This document shows positions 40,918 through 48,021 of a DNA stretch of 48,021 nt, in pieces. Every line of letters begins with the position of its first letter. Positions within the stretch are counted from its first letter, which is position 1. A program made the position numbers and the translations under genes. Source of the DNA: Acidimicrobiaceae bacterium (GTDB lineage Bacteria; Actinomycetota; Acidimicrobiia; Acidimicrobiales; RAAP-2); NCBI GenBank assembly GCA_003153575.1, contig PLZW01000009.1, positions 29,589 to 77,609 on the forward strand, in the 5' to 3' direction. The notes below the pieces were generated by a model. The model saw only the letters and a program-made list of their open reading frames with translations. It made no database searches and had not been told where the DNA came from.

Positions 40918-41349
40918 ATGACATCGTCGGTCCCCCGCCTCCTGGCCCGGCTGCTCGCCCTGGCCCGGATCGGCATCGGAGGCACCGCCCTGGTGGCCCC
41001 CACCCGGATGGTCCGGCCGTGGATCGGCACCGGCGCCGAATCGTCAGATGCCCGCCTGCTGGCCCGCACCATGGGCGGCCGCGATCTGGCGCTCGGCCTC
41101 GGCGCACTGCGGGCGCTGGCCGTGTCCGACGCCGAGGCCCGACCGTGGATGGCCCTGGCCGGTATGGCCGACGCGGTGGACGCCGCGGTGACGATCATGG
41201 CGTTCCGACGGCTCCCCCGGGGCACCCGGTGGGGCATCCTCGCCGCGACCGTCGGAGCAGCCGTGGCCTCGTTCCGACTGGCCGTGGCCTTCGATCCCGA
41301 CGAGCCCGCCGTGTCGGCGAGGCCCTCGGCCACCGATCGGACCGCCTGA
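40918..41349 (+). CDS. Small membrane protein, DUF4267-like
   Basis: The 143-aa protein has about four hydrophobic helices (LLALARIGIGGTALVAP; GRDLALGLGALRAL; MALAGMADAVDAAVTIMAF; WGILAATVGAAVASFRLAVA). The RxxGGRDLALGLGAL segment is characteristic of short actinobacterial membrane proteins of this group. No catalytic residues are evident and the role is unknown. TACCGT (40905-40910) lies 7 nt before the ATG and no ribosome binding site is present, so the message is probably leaderless. Confidence 0.75.
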   Translation: MTSSVPRLLARLLALARIGIGGTALVAPTRMVRPWIGTGAESSDARLLARTMGGRDLALGLGALRALAVSDAEARPWMALAGMADAVDAAVTIMAFRRLPRGTRWGILAATVGAAVASFRLAVAFDPDEPAVSARPSATDRTA

Positions 41350-41415
41350 CCGTCCGGATCCCGTAGCCACCGGGCCCGCAGCTGGCACCGGCACACGCCC
41401 CGATAGCATGCGGGG

Positions 41416-42096
41416 ATGGTCTCGACGTCCACGACCGCCCCCGGCGGGGACGCCGCCAGCCCCTCCGGGACGGGCGGAAGCGGCACGGGCCAGGGCGGCA
41501 CGGGCGGAGCGACTCCCGATGACGGAGCCGCCACGCCGTCCTACGAGCCGATGTCGGTCAAGGGTCCGGCCATGATCGTGCTCGGCCTGGCCGTGGTGAT
41601 CCTCCTCGGCGGAGTGGCCGCCGCGGCACTTTCCAGCGGGTCGAATCCGACCTTCACCCTCCGCCACGTGACCCTCGCCGACGGTACCCAGGTCGAGCTC
41701 GTACCCGCCGCCGTCAAACTCCACACCATCGTGAACAACGAGGAGCCGCCGGCCGACATCATCGGCAACCTGGGGGTCCCCCGGGAGTCGGTGGTGCACG
41801 GCGTCATCAACTCCGACCAGCACACCGCCCAGTTCGACCGCACGGTCGATCTCACCAGCCAGCTGGCCCAGCCCCAGGTGGTCGAGGCGTACCGCCGCAT
41901 GGTGACGGCCGTGGGCTGGAAGGTCATCTACCAGGGTGCGGCCCCCCAGGGCCCGGCCGGCGCCGACGAGATCCTGGCCACGAAAGGCAGCGCCGACGGC
42001 TTCTACTGGGAAGTCGGGATCGTCGTCTCCCCCACCACGGCGGCCGGATCGACCCCGTACTCGGTCGAGGTGTTCGAGACACCCGACGGCAACTGA
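41416..42096 (+). CDS. Membrane-anchored hypothetical protein
   Basis: The 226-aa protein has a Gly/Ser/Thr-rich cytoplasmic N-terminus (1-45), one transmembrane helix (about 51-72) and an outer domain (about 78-226). The outer domain contains LRHVTLADGTQVELVPAAVK and DEILATKGSADGFYWEVGIV and looks like a small alpha/beta fold. No family is recognised. TAGCAT (41404-41409) lies 6 nt before the ATG, again a leaderless pattern. The last 94 bp overlap the end of the convergent glycosyltransferase gene. Confidence 0.7.
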   Translation: MVSTSTTAPGGDAASPSGTGGSGTGQGGTGGATPDDGAATPSYEPMSVKGPAMIVLGLAVVILLGGVAAAALSSGSNPTFTLRHVTLADGTQVELVPAAVKLHTIVNNEEPPADIIGNLGVPRESVVHGVINSDQHTAQFDRTVDLTSQLAQPQVVEAYRRMVTAVGWKVIYQGAAPQGPAGADEILATKGSADGFYWEVGIVVSPTTAAGSTPYSVEVFETPDGN

Positions 42097-43460
42097 GCCG
42101 CTCCCGACCCGTCCTCCTCGGGTGGAGGTAGGTCATCGGCCGGGTCGTCGGACCGGCGGAACATCCACGCCCACAGGAACAGGTTGATCGGGTAGAGCAG
42201 GTAGCCGACCCGGGTGGCCGGGGCCGCCAGGATGGCCACCAGCATCACCCAGCCGGTCACCGAAGCCACCGCCGGCGCGTCCCGGGGCGGGTGCCGCCAC
42301 AGGTAGCGGCCCAGTACCAGCAGGCCGACCACGGCGAGGGCGATGACGTACGGGCGGTGGAGGCCCGGGAAGGCGGACACCAGCATGTGGCCGGGCAGCG
42401 CACTGGCCGCCGGTGAGGCTACGCCGGCCAGGCCGAGCGGGAACCGGATCACGTTGTCGACGAAGGCCGACGGGTTGTGGAGGGCCACCGGCACCACCAC
42501 CGGTACCACCAGTACCGCCACCGCCGCCGCGTAGCGGAAGAGGGCCCGTCGGCGATGGAGGTCGGTGGCGGCGAACATGGCGAGGAACACCACGGGCCAC
42601 GCTGTGAACTTGAGCGTGCTGGCCGCGCCCAGGGCGAGGCCGGCCAGCACCGGTCGCCGTCGCTGGAGGGCCACCAGTCCGAGCAGCATCAGCGCCACGA
42701 CCGGCATGTCGTCGCCGCCGGTCGCCAACGGGAGGGCTGCCGTGGGCAGTGCAGACAGCGCCTGGAACGACCGCGTCCGGGCGTCGGTCGACGGCCGGAC
42801 CCGGCTGAGGGCGAAGAGGGCGACGATCACCGTGAACACCAGGAACTGGATCCGGGCGTCGGTGAGGCGGGCCTCCACCTTGCTTCCGCTCGAGAACCCG
42901 AAGACGACCATGCCGGGCAGGTAGGGGTAGTAGAGCTCGTAGACCGGGATGGCACTCTGGCGGATCAGGATGCGCCCGTTGCGGTCGACGACCTGGTACG
43001 GATCGTGCCCGTGGGCGGCCCGGATGCCGGCCCGCTCCACCACGAGGACCTCGGGCTGGACGTGGAGCGAGGCGTCACCGTGGGAGGCCCAGGTGACCTC
43101 GAGGGCGAGCGGGACCACCGTCGCCCCCAGCAGCACAACGGTGAAGGCCACCAGCCGGGCCGCCCGCCAGCCGCGCCCCGTGGCCGCACCGGCGGGCGAC
43201 GCCCGCACCGCCGCCGCCCGCCGCCGGGCCACGACCACCATCATCACGGTGCCGAAGGCGTAGGGGCCCACGGCCAGGCGGCCCCACTCCCGGTAGAGGG
43301 GGATGGTGACGGCGAACGCCGTGACCCCGGCGAAGGCCGTCGACATCCCGTAGAGGAAGGCGTCACGCCCAACCGCGGTGAGGGACCGCAGCCAGGCCAC
43401 CCACGCCGGCCACGGACCGGGGGGCCACCGGTGGGCCGGCGCCGTCCCGGCCTCAGCCAC
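42003..43460 (-). CDS. GT87-like (DUF2029) polyprenol-dependent glycosyltransferase
   Basis: The 485-aa polytopic membrane protein has about ten transmembrane helices and resembles the GT87 family of mannosyltransferases that use polyprenyl-phosphate sugars outside the membrane. Features are HGHDPYQVVDRNG and YELYYPYLPGMVVFGF in the first outer loop, where GT-C enzymes have catalytic acids, and GLALGAASTLKFTAWPVVFLAM. Its substrate could be a cell-envelope glycan. The GTG start overlaps the S9 peptidase stop by 8 bp, making a two-gene unit. The hydrophilic C-terminal tail runs antisense into the neighbouring gene. Confidence 0.78.
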   Translation of the reverse strand: MAEAGTAPAHRWPPGPWPAWVAWLRSLTAVGRDAFLYGMSTAFAGVTAFAVTIPLYREWGRLAVGPYAFGTVMMVVVARRRAAAVRASPAGAATGRGWRAARLVAFTVVLLGATVVPLALEVTWASHGDASLHVQPEVLVVERAGIRAAHGHDPYQVVDRNGRILIRQSAIPVYELYYPYLPGMVVFGFSSGSKVEARLTDARIQFLVFTVIVALFALSRVRPSTDARTRSFQALSALPTAALPLATGGDDMPVVALMLLGLVALQRRRPVLAGLALGAASTLKFTAWPVVFLAMFAATDLHRRRALFRYAAAVAVLVVPVVVPVALHNPSAFVDNVIRFPLGLAGVASPAASALPGHMLVSAFPGLHRPYVIALAVVGLLVLGRYLWRHPPRDAPAVASVTGWVMLVAILAAPATRVGYLLYPINLFLWAWMFRRSDDPADDLPPPEEDGSGAAQLPSGVSNTSTEYGVDPAAVVGETTIPTSQ

Positions 43461-45480
43461 GGTCGTCCCCCGGGCGGGCGAACAGGTCCCGGTAGAACCC
43501 GAGCTCGGCCTCGAGGGCCGCTTCGATGGTGGCCGCCTTCCGGAAGCCGTGGGACTCCCCCTCGAAGACGACGAGCCGGCAGTCGGCCCCGCCGTCCCGC
43601 AGTTCGGCGGCGAAGCGCTCGGCCTGGTCGAGAGGGACCACCGGGTCGTCCGCCCCCTGCAGGAGGAGCACGTTGCCGGCTAACTGATCGGCGTGGTGGA
43701 TGGGCGAGCGGTCCCGGTAGGTGGCCGCCGCGTCGGGCAGCGGGCCCACCAATCGGTCCAGGTAGCGGGACTCGAAGTCATGGGTGTCGGCAGCCAGGGC
43801 GCCCAGATCGGTCACCCCGTACCAGGCCACCGCACCGGCGAAGACCCGGGACCGCACCAGGGCGGCGAGGGCGGTCAGACCCCCGGCACTGGTCCCCCGG
43901 ATGGCCATGCGGCCCGGGTCGACCAGGCCCTCGTCGGCCAACGACCGGGCGAAGCCCACACAGTCGTCGACGTCGGCCGCACCCCAGGCGCCCAGCAGCC
44001 TGTCGCGGTAGGCGCGTCCGTAACCGGTGCTCCCGCGGTAGTCCACCGATGCCACGGCGATGCCGCGGGTGCAGAAGAACTGCACCACCGGGTCGTAGCC
44101 GGGCTCGGCGGCCGACGTGGGACCACCGTGGCAGAACACGACCAACGGAGGGGCGGCGTCGGAGTGGGGATCGACGTCGGGATTGGTCGGACGGAAGAAC
44201 AGCCCGGGCACGACGCCGTCGCCGCGGTCGGCCGACCGTCGCTCCGCGGTCGCCGCCTGCCCCGGGGCGACAACGACCTGCGGTTGCGCCGAGAGGCGTC
44301 GGGCCGGCCGCGAACCAACAAGGTCGACCTCGAGCACGGTGTGGGCCTCGGTCGGAGTCGAGCCCAGCACCACCGCACCCGCCCCGTCCGGACTCGCGAC
44401 CGCCGCCAGGCTCACACACGGTTGGTCGACGTCGGTGATTGTCCACCCGCCGGCATCCGGCCCGGCGGGCGGCGGGCGGAGCACCACCAGGCGGTCGCCA
44501 CCGCCGGTCCCCATGCGGGCGACCACCGAACCGTCAGCCAACTCGTGATAGGTGTGCTGGCCGAACACCCAGTCGGGTCCGTGGAACTCGGCCTCCACAT
44601 CGACCATCGGCTGCGACGCCACCGGCGCCGGCCCCTCGAGCCCTCCCGGCGCCACCCGGTAGGGCAGCCACCAGCCCGAGCGGTCGTCGACGAACATCAG
44701 GCCGCCGTCCGCGGCCCACCTCGGTTGGCCCACCGAGATCCCCGGGCCACCGGCCACGTCCCGGGGAGCGCCCAGCGTGATCGAGGAGGCATCGGCGAGG
44801 AGCGGAGCAACCCGCAGCACCGAGGCGTCCCACGGCATGTCCGGGTGGTCCCAGGTGACCCAGGCCAGCCACCGACCGTCCGGCGAGCACCGGGGCGCGG
44901 CCACGAAGTCGCCTTGATCAACCAGGACGACCGCGTCCCCGGCCCCGTCGGCGGGCATCGCCACCAGCCGATGGGTCGTGACGCTGCCCGTCAGTCGCTC
45001 CTCCACCGACACCAGCCACCGTCCGTCCGGCGTGGTGCACCCGTCGGCGTGGCGCAGGGCGGTGCCTTCTGCACCGGTGCCGCCCAGTAGGACGGGCCCG
45101 GACGTGCCGTCGAGGTCCACCCGGTACCAGGCCTGGTCGTCCTGGTCGACGTAGAACACGGCTCCGTCGGCCACGGTCGCCGCCCCGCCGCCGTACTCGT
45201 GGACGCGGCTGCGCACGCTCACCCCGGGCGGCGACACCTCGGTGCGGCCGCCGTCGCCCGACGCCGGGTCCACGCCGACCACCACCTGGCGACCGCCCTC
45301 GTCGGGACGGGACTCGGACCAGTAGACCCGGCCCCGGTCCACCTGGAGCCCGCCACGAGACACTTTGCCCGCCGCCACCTGGGCCGCCGACCACGGCGAC
45401 GGCCACCAGCCGGCCCCCGGGCTGCGTGGGGCCCGCCCCGCCGGTCCCGCCCCGACCCCGGTTGCGTCCTCGCTCGTCAT
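43453..45480 (-). CDS. S9-family prolyl oligopeptidase-like serine peptidase
   Basis: The 675-aa protein has an N-terminal beta-propeller-like part (about 30-410; SPDGRWLVSVEE-type repeats) and a C-terminal alpha/beta-hydrolase (about 420-675). The catalytic triad can be placed: Ser531 in GTSAGG, Asp612 in GADDPVVP and His644 in GESHGF. VFCHGGPTSAAEPGYDP is the oxyanion region. There is no signal peptide, so it probably cleaves small peptides in the cytoplasm (dipeptidyl aminopeptidase/acylaminoacyl-peptidase type). The start at 45480 is only 21 bp from the divergent acuI start. Confidence 0.9.
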   Translation of the reverse strand: MTSEDATGVGAGPAGRAPRSPGAGWWPSPWSAAQVAAGKVSRGGLQVDRGRVYWSESRPDEGGRQVVVGVDPASGDGGRTEVSPPGVSVRSRVHEYGGGAATVADGAVFYVDQDDQAWYRVDLDGTSGPVLLGGTGAEGTALRHADGCTTPDGRWLVSVEERLTGSVTTHRLVAMPADGAGDAVVLVDQGDFVAAPRCSPDGRWLAWVTWDHPDMPWDASVLRVAPLLADASSITLGAPRDVAGGPGISVGQPRWAADGGLMFVDDRSGWWLPYRVAPGGLEGPAPVASQPMVDVEAEFHGPDWVFGQHTYHELADGSVVARMGTGGGDRLVVLRPPPAGPDAGGWTITDVDQPCVSLAAVASPDGAGAVVLGSTPTEAHTVLEVDLVGSRPARRLSAQPQVVVAPGQAATAERRSADRGDGVVPGLFFRPTNPDVDPHSDAAPPLVVFCHGGPTSAAEPGYDPVVQFFCTRGIAVASVDYRGSTGYGRAYRDRLLGAWGAADVDDCVGFARSLADEGLVDPGRMAIRGTSAGGLTALAALVRSRVFAGAVAWYGVTDLGALAADTHDFESRYLDRLVGPLPDAAATYRDRSPIHHADQLAGNVLLLQGADDPVVPLDQAERFAAELRDGGADCRLVVFEGESHGFRKAATIEAALEAELGFYRDLFARPGDDRG

Positions 45481-45501
45481 GGAATCTGTACGGTACCTGC
45501 A
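45481..45501. promoter_or_regulatory. 21-bp divergent spacer with back-to-back -10 boxes
   Basis: The start codons of the S9 peptidase and the acuI-like gene are only 21 bp apart. The quasi-palindrome TACGGTA contains a rightward TACGGT (45489-45494), 7 nt before the acuI ATG, and a leftward TACCGT (45495-45490), 9 nt before the peptidase ATG. Both genes could start leaderless from nearly the same site. Confidence 0.45.
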
Positions 45502-46557
45502 ATGACCTCGACCTCCCCGTCTTCGGCTCCCGACGGCAGAGAGCCCCAGGCCGCGGTCGCCGACCGGCCGTTCCCGGCGTTCGTGGTCACCGCCGTCGGA
45601 GACGAGGTCACCGCGGCTGTGCGCACCCTCACCCTTGACGACCTGCCGCCCGGTGAGGTGCTCGTCGAAGTGGCCTGGTCGGCGGTCAACTACAAGGACG
45701 GGATGGTCACCCGCCCGGGCAACCGGGTGGCGCGCACGTCGCCGCTGGTGCCCGGGGTGGATCTCGTGGGAACGGTGGCCACGTCGTCGGACCCGGCGTT
45801 CGCCCACGGCGACCCGGTCATCGTCCACGGCTACGACCTCGGGGTGGCCCGCCACGGCGGGTTCGCCGGCTACGCCCGGGTGCCTGCCGGCTGGGTGGTC
45901 CCGCTCCCGGCCGGCCTCACCGCACGCCGGGCCGCACTCCTCGGCACCGCCGGGTTCACGGCGGCCCTGTCGCTGCAGCGCCTCGAGCACCACGGGCTCC
46001 GGCCGGGCTCCGGCCCGCTGCTCGTGACCGGGGCCTCGGGGGGTGTCGGCGGGATGGCCGTGGCCCTGGCTGCTGCCCGCGGCTACGAGGTCGTGGCCAG
46101 TACGGGCCGCACCGAGGAGCGTGACTACCTCGTCGGACTGGGTGCCGCCGACGTCATCGGCCGAGACGATGTGGTGGCGGCGCCCGAACGCACCCTCGGC
46201 CCCGAACGCTGGGCCGGGGCCGTCGACTGCGTGGGCGGGCCGACACTGTCCGCCGTCCTCCGCACCCTCCGCTACGGAGGGGCGGTGGCGGCCAGCGGAC
46301 TGACGGGCGGGAGCACGTTCGACTCGACGGTGTACCCGTTCATCGTGCGCAATGTCGCGCTGCTGGGCATCGACACCGTCCTCACCCCGATCGCCGAGCG
46401 CCGCACCGTGTGGGCCGGGCTGGCCACCTGGGTGCCCGGACCGGTGATCGACGCCCTGGCGGGTGGCGACGTCGACCTGACCGGATTGGCTCCGGTCCTC
46501 GACGACATCCTGGCCGGGCGGGTGCGGGGCCGGACGCTGGTCCGACCCACGGTCTGA
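45502..46557 (+). CDS. acuI: AcuI/YhdH-type acrylyl-CoA reductase (MDR superfamily)
   Basis: The 351-aa zinc-free medium-chain dehydrogenase/reductase resembles AcuI/YhdH, which reduces acryloyl-CoA to propionyl-CoA with NADPH. Family features are VAWSAVNYKDGMV near residue 55, PLVPGVDLVGTV, LGTAGFTAALSLQRLE and the nucleotide motif VTGASGGVGGMAVALA. The N-terminus has about 25 extra residues. The reaction is inferred from the family; related quinone reductases look similar. A TACGGT box 7 nt upstream and the lack of a ribosome binding site suggest a leaderless mRNA. It converges on the lipoprotein gene with 5 bp between stops. Confidence 0.87.
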   Translation: MTSTSPSSAPDGREPQAAVADRPFPAFVVTAVGDEVTAAVRTLTLDDLPPGEVLVEVAWSAVNYKDGMVTRPGNRVARTSPLVPGVDLVGTVATSSDPAFAHGDPVIVHGYDLGVARHGGFAGYARVPAGWVVPLPAGLTARRAALLGTAGFTAALSLQRLEHHGLRPGSGPLLVTGASGGVGGMAVALAAARGYEVVASTGRTEERDYLVGLGAADVIGRDDVVAAPERTLGPERWAGAVDCVGGPTLSAVLRTLRYGGAVAASGLTGGSTFDSTVYPFIVRNVALLGIDTVLTPIAERRTVWAGLATWVPGPVIDALAGGDVDLTGLAPVLDDILAGRVRGRTLVRPTV

Positions 46558-46562
46558 GCCCG

Positions 46563-47216
46563 CTACTGGCCCCCGCTGGCCCCGGGCAGGATCGGCGACA
46601 CCACCAGGGTCCCCCCTCCGCACGGCGCCAGGCTGGCCGACACCGTCACGCGGTCGTGGGCGGCGGGCGGGGTAATCTGCAGGGCGGCCGACGTCGGGCA
46701 CGAGGTCTCGGTCCCGGTGGGTACGTCCGAGTACCCGATGTTGAACGAGCCGGCCTGGCCGGCGGCGAGGGTGACCGGTGCAGGAGCCTGGGAGGTGAAG
46801 CCGTAGTGCCCCCCGTCGACCGTCATGGTCGGCACGGCGCTGCCCGACCCGTCGACCATCTGGAGCGCCGGGTAGCCGGACAGCTGGCACGGCGACGCGG
46901 AGGTGTTGCGGAGGACCACCGTGGTCTCGATGGTGCCGGCTGCACCGTTCCCACCGGTGAGCGCTCCCGACAGCTGGGTGGAGGCGCACGCCGCCGTGCC
47001 CGCCCCGGTCGTCGTGGTGGTGGCCGGCCGGCTGGTCGTTGCGCCGGGACCGCCGGTGGTGGTGGTCGCCGGTTGCCGTGTCGACGTCGTGGTGGTCGGG
47101 GACGAGGGCCCGGACGAGCAGGCCGCGGCGAGGACGGCGATCACCAGTACGCCGGCCGCCGCCATCAGGCGTGGCGTCCCACCAGTCATTGAACGGTCGG
47201 TCGGGATGAGCACCAT
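46563..47216 (-). CDS. Lipoprotein with DUF4232-like domain
   Basis: The 217-aa protein has a signal peptide ending in the lipobox LAAAC (Cys33), a Thr/Pro/Gly-rich linker (about 36-72) and a C-terminal beta-sandwich (about 78-217) in the style of DUF4232: CASTQLSGALTGGNGAAGTI, SPCQLSGYPALQMVDG and a late disulfide pair. It is anchored on the outer face of the membrane; no function is known. The ATG at 47216 has TACGCT (47228-47223) 6 nt upstream; an ATG at 47189 would also give a normal signal peptide. The gene starts 13 bp after the preceding stop. Confidence 0.8.
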   Translation of the reverse strand: MVLIPTDRSMTGGTPRLMAAAGVLVIAVLAAACSSGPSSPTTTTSTRQPATTTTGGPGATTSRPATTTTTGAGTAACASTQLSGALTGGNGAAGTIETTVVLRNTSASPCQLSGYPALQMVDGSGSAVPTMTVDGGHYGFTSQAPAPVTLAAGQAGSFNIGYSDVPTGTETSCPTSAALQITPPAAHDRVTVSASLAPCGGGTLVVSPILPGASGGQ

Positions 47217-47229
47217 CCCGTGAGCGTAG

Positions 47230-47763
47230 CTAGGAGGAGAAATCCTCCGGGCGGATGGTGTCGAGAAAGCTCCGGAACTCCCCCACGATCACTTCCGGGT
47301 TGCCGGCCTCCTCGGTCTCCTCGCCTTCGGAGTCGTCCTCGTCTTCCTCCTCCTCGTCGACGGCCAGCATGATGCCCTCGGCATCCATCAGGTCGTCGGC
47401 CACATACAGCGGGGCGCCGGTGCGCACGGCCACGGCCACGGCATCCGACGGCCGCGACGAGACCGGTACCTCCTCACCTTCGTGGCGCAGGACGATGTCG
47501 GCGAAGTAGGTGCTGGCCCGCAGCTCGGTCACGACCACCCGCTCCACGTCGGCGTCGAGGGACTCCAACAGGTCGCGGATGAGGTCGTGGGTCATGGGCC
47601 GGGGCGTGTCCATCCCCTGCAGCGCGAAGGCAATGGCCGTGGCCTCGGGTGCGCCGATGAAGATCGGCAGGGTCCGCCCGAGCCCCTCGGTCTCCTGGAG
47701 GAGCAGGACCGGCGTGTTCGATTGGAGGTCCACCCGAACTGCACGAAGCCGCACTTCGACCAT
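47230..47763 (-). CDS. Bifunctional nuclease (BFN, DUF151) domain protein
   Basis: The 177-aa protein carries the BFN/DUF151 domain (about 5-130): VLLLQETEGLGRTLPIFIGA, ATAIAFALQG, RPMTHDLIRDLL and RPSDAVAVAVRTGAPLYV, followed by an acidic stretch (DEEEEDEDDSEGEETEEAGN) and a short end. The plant founder has RNase and DNase activity; the bacterial role is unclear. In Mycobacterium the homologue (Rv1829) lies between two MerR genes near garA, matching the neighbour here. TAGGTT (47775-47770) lies 6 nt before the ATG. Confidence 0.88.
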   Translation of the reverse strand: MVEVRLRAVRVDLQSNTPVLLLQETEGLGRTLPIFIGAPEATAIAFALQGMDTPRPMTHDLIRDLLESLDADVERVVVTELRASTYFADIVLRHEGEEVPVSSRPSDAVAVAVRTGAPLYVADDLMDAEGIMLAVDEEEEDEDDSEGEETEEAGNPEVIVGEFRSFLDTIRPEDFSS

Positions 47764-47847
47764 GCACCAAACCTACTCGCCGAGGTGGGGACGTGCGACG
47801 GCAGGGCACCTCACGTCACGTGTCCGCCCGGGCCCTGGTGGACGTCG

Positions 47848-48021
47848 CTAGAGGATGTCGCGCAGGGACGTGCGCAGGAGCGAGGCCTTGAGCTGTCGGC
47901 CCAGGTCGGACAGCTCTTCGGCCGTCTGCGCGGCCCGGACCCGGGCCTCCGGATTCCGTTGGCGGACCATCGGGATCACGATCTGCTCGATGAATCCGGC
48001 CTCGCGGTCGGCGGCATTCTT
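47848..48021 (-). CDS. C-terminal end of a MerR-type regulator (FtsR-like), cut by window edge
   Basis: The last 57 codons of a minus-strand gene are present: PMVRQRNPEARVRAAQTAEE, then LGRQLKASLLRTSLRDIL and a TAG stop. This helical end, with the BFN gene 84 bp downstream, fits the MerR-family regulator of the garA-merR-BFN-merR arrangement (Rv1828/FtsR type), which controls cell-division genes in Corynebacterium. The DNA-binding half is outside the window, so the call relies on context. Confidence 0.55.
   Translation of the reverse strand, partial: KNAADREAGFIEQIVIPMVRQRNPEARVRAAQTAEELSDLGRQLKASLLRTSLRDIL

Overview
The window is very GC-rich, densely packed chromosomal DNA from an actinobacterium. 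The Pup-proteasome cluster, coenzyme F420 synthesis (FbiC), the holin-like/small-membrane-protein trio and the GarA/MerR-type neighbourhood at the right edge all say Actinobacteria. The secreted protein built of GYWL/ADGGVFAFG repeats, a repeat type abundant in Acidimicrobiia, makes that class my best guess (inference). I see no insertion sequence, prophage, CRISPR array, tRNA or rRNA. It looks like core genome with a small accessory patch at about 20.5-31 kb.

Layout. 1-4.5 kb (minus): mpa-dop-pup-prcB-prcA, the pupylation and proteasome machinery, with prcA cut by the window edge. 4.8-8.1 kb: a divergent ferredoxin, then rpiA, trmI, three small membrane-protein genes and a PaaI-type thioesterase. 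8.2-20.5 kb (plus): a bicupin gene coupled to a FIST-domain gene, then tkt-tal-gnd-zwf-pgl-fbiC and a LOG-family gene. With rpiA, this gives the oxidative and almost all of the non-oxidative pentose phosphate pathway, joined to F420 biosynthesis; rpe and opcA are missing. 20.5-31 kb: small conserved proteins around a three-fold 11-nt GTTCA repeat, a secreted repeat protein, membrane proteins, an ECF sigma factor with a putative membrane anti-sigma factor, an acyl-CoA synthetase, an SLT-NlpC/P60 wall hydrolase, a secreted PKD protein and a GNAT enzyme. 31-37 kb (minus): gltBD glutamate synthase. 37.5-40.6 kb (plus): thiO-thiS-thiG-thiD. 40.6-48 kb: a candidate small RNA, membrane proteins, a GT87-like glycosyltransferase, an S9 peptidase, an AcuI-type reductase, a lipoprotein, a bifunctional-nuclease-domain protein and the end of a MerR-type regulator.

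How it is expressed. Genes inside operons are tightly coupled, with ATGA or GTGA overlaps at prcB/prcA, cupin/FIST, gnd/zwf, fadD/small ORF, sigma/anti-sigma, thiO/thiS and thiG/thiD. At least eleven genes that probably begin a transcript have a TAnnnT box exactly 6-8 nt before the start codon and no ribosome binding site. That is the signature of leaderless mRNAs, and it fixes several start sites, including fbiC. The two most interesting regulatory spots are 20827-20875 and 40609-40781. Both carry 11-nt-phased GTTCA-type direct repeats resembling Streptomyces PhoP boxes. The second sits over the -35 of a promoter that appears to drive an unannotated RNA of about 125 nt ending at a strong hairpin. 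These are inferences from sequence alone.
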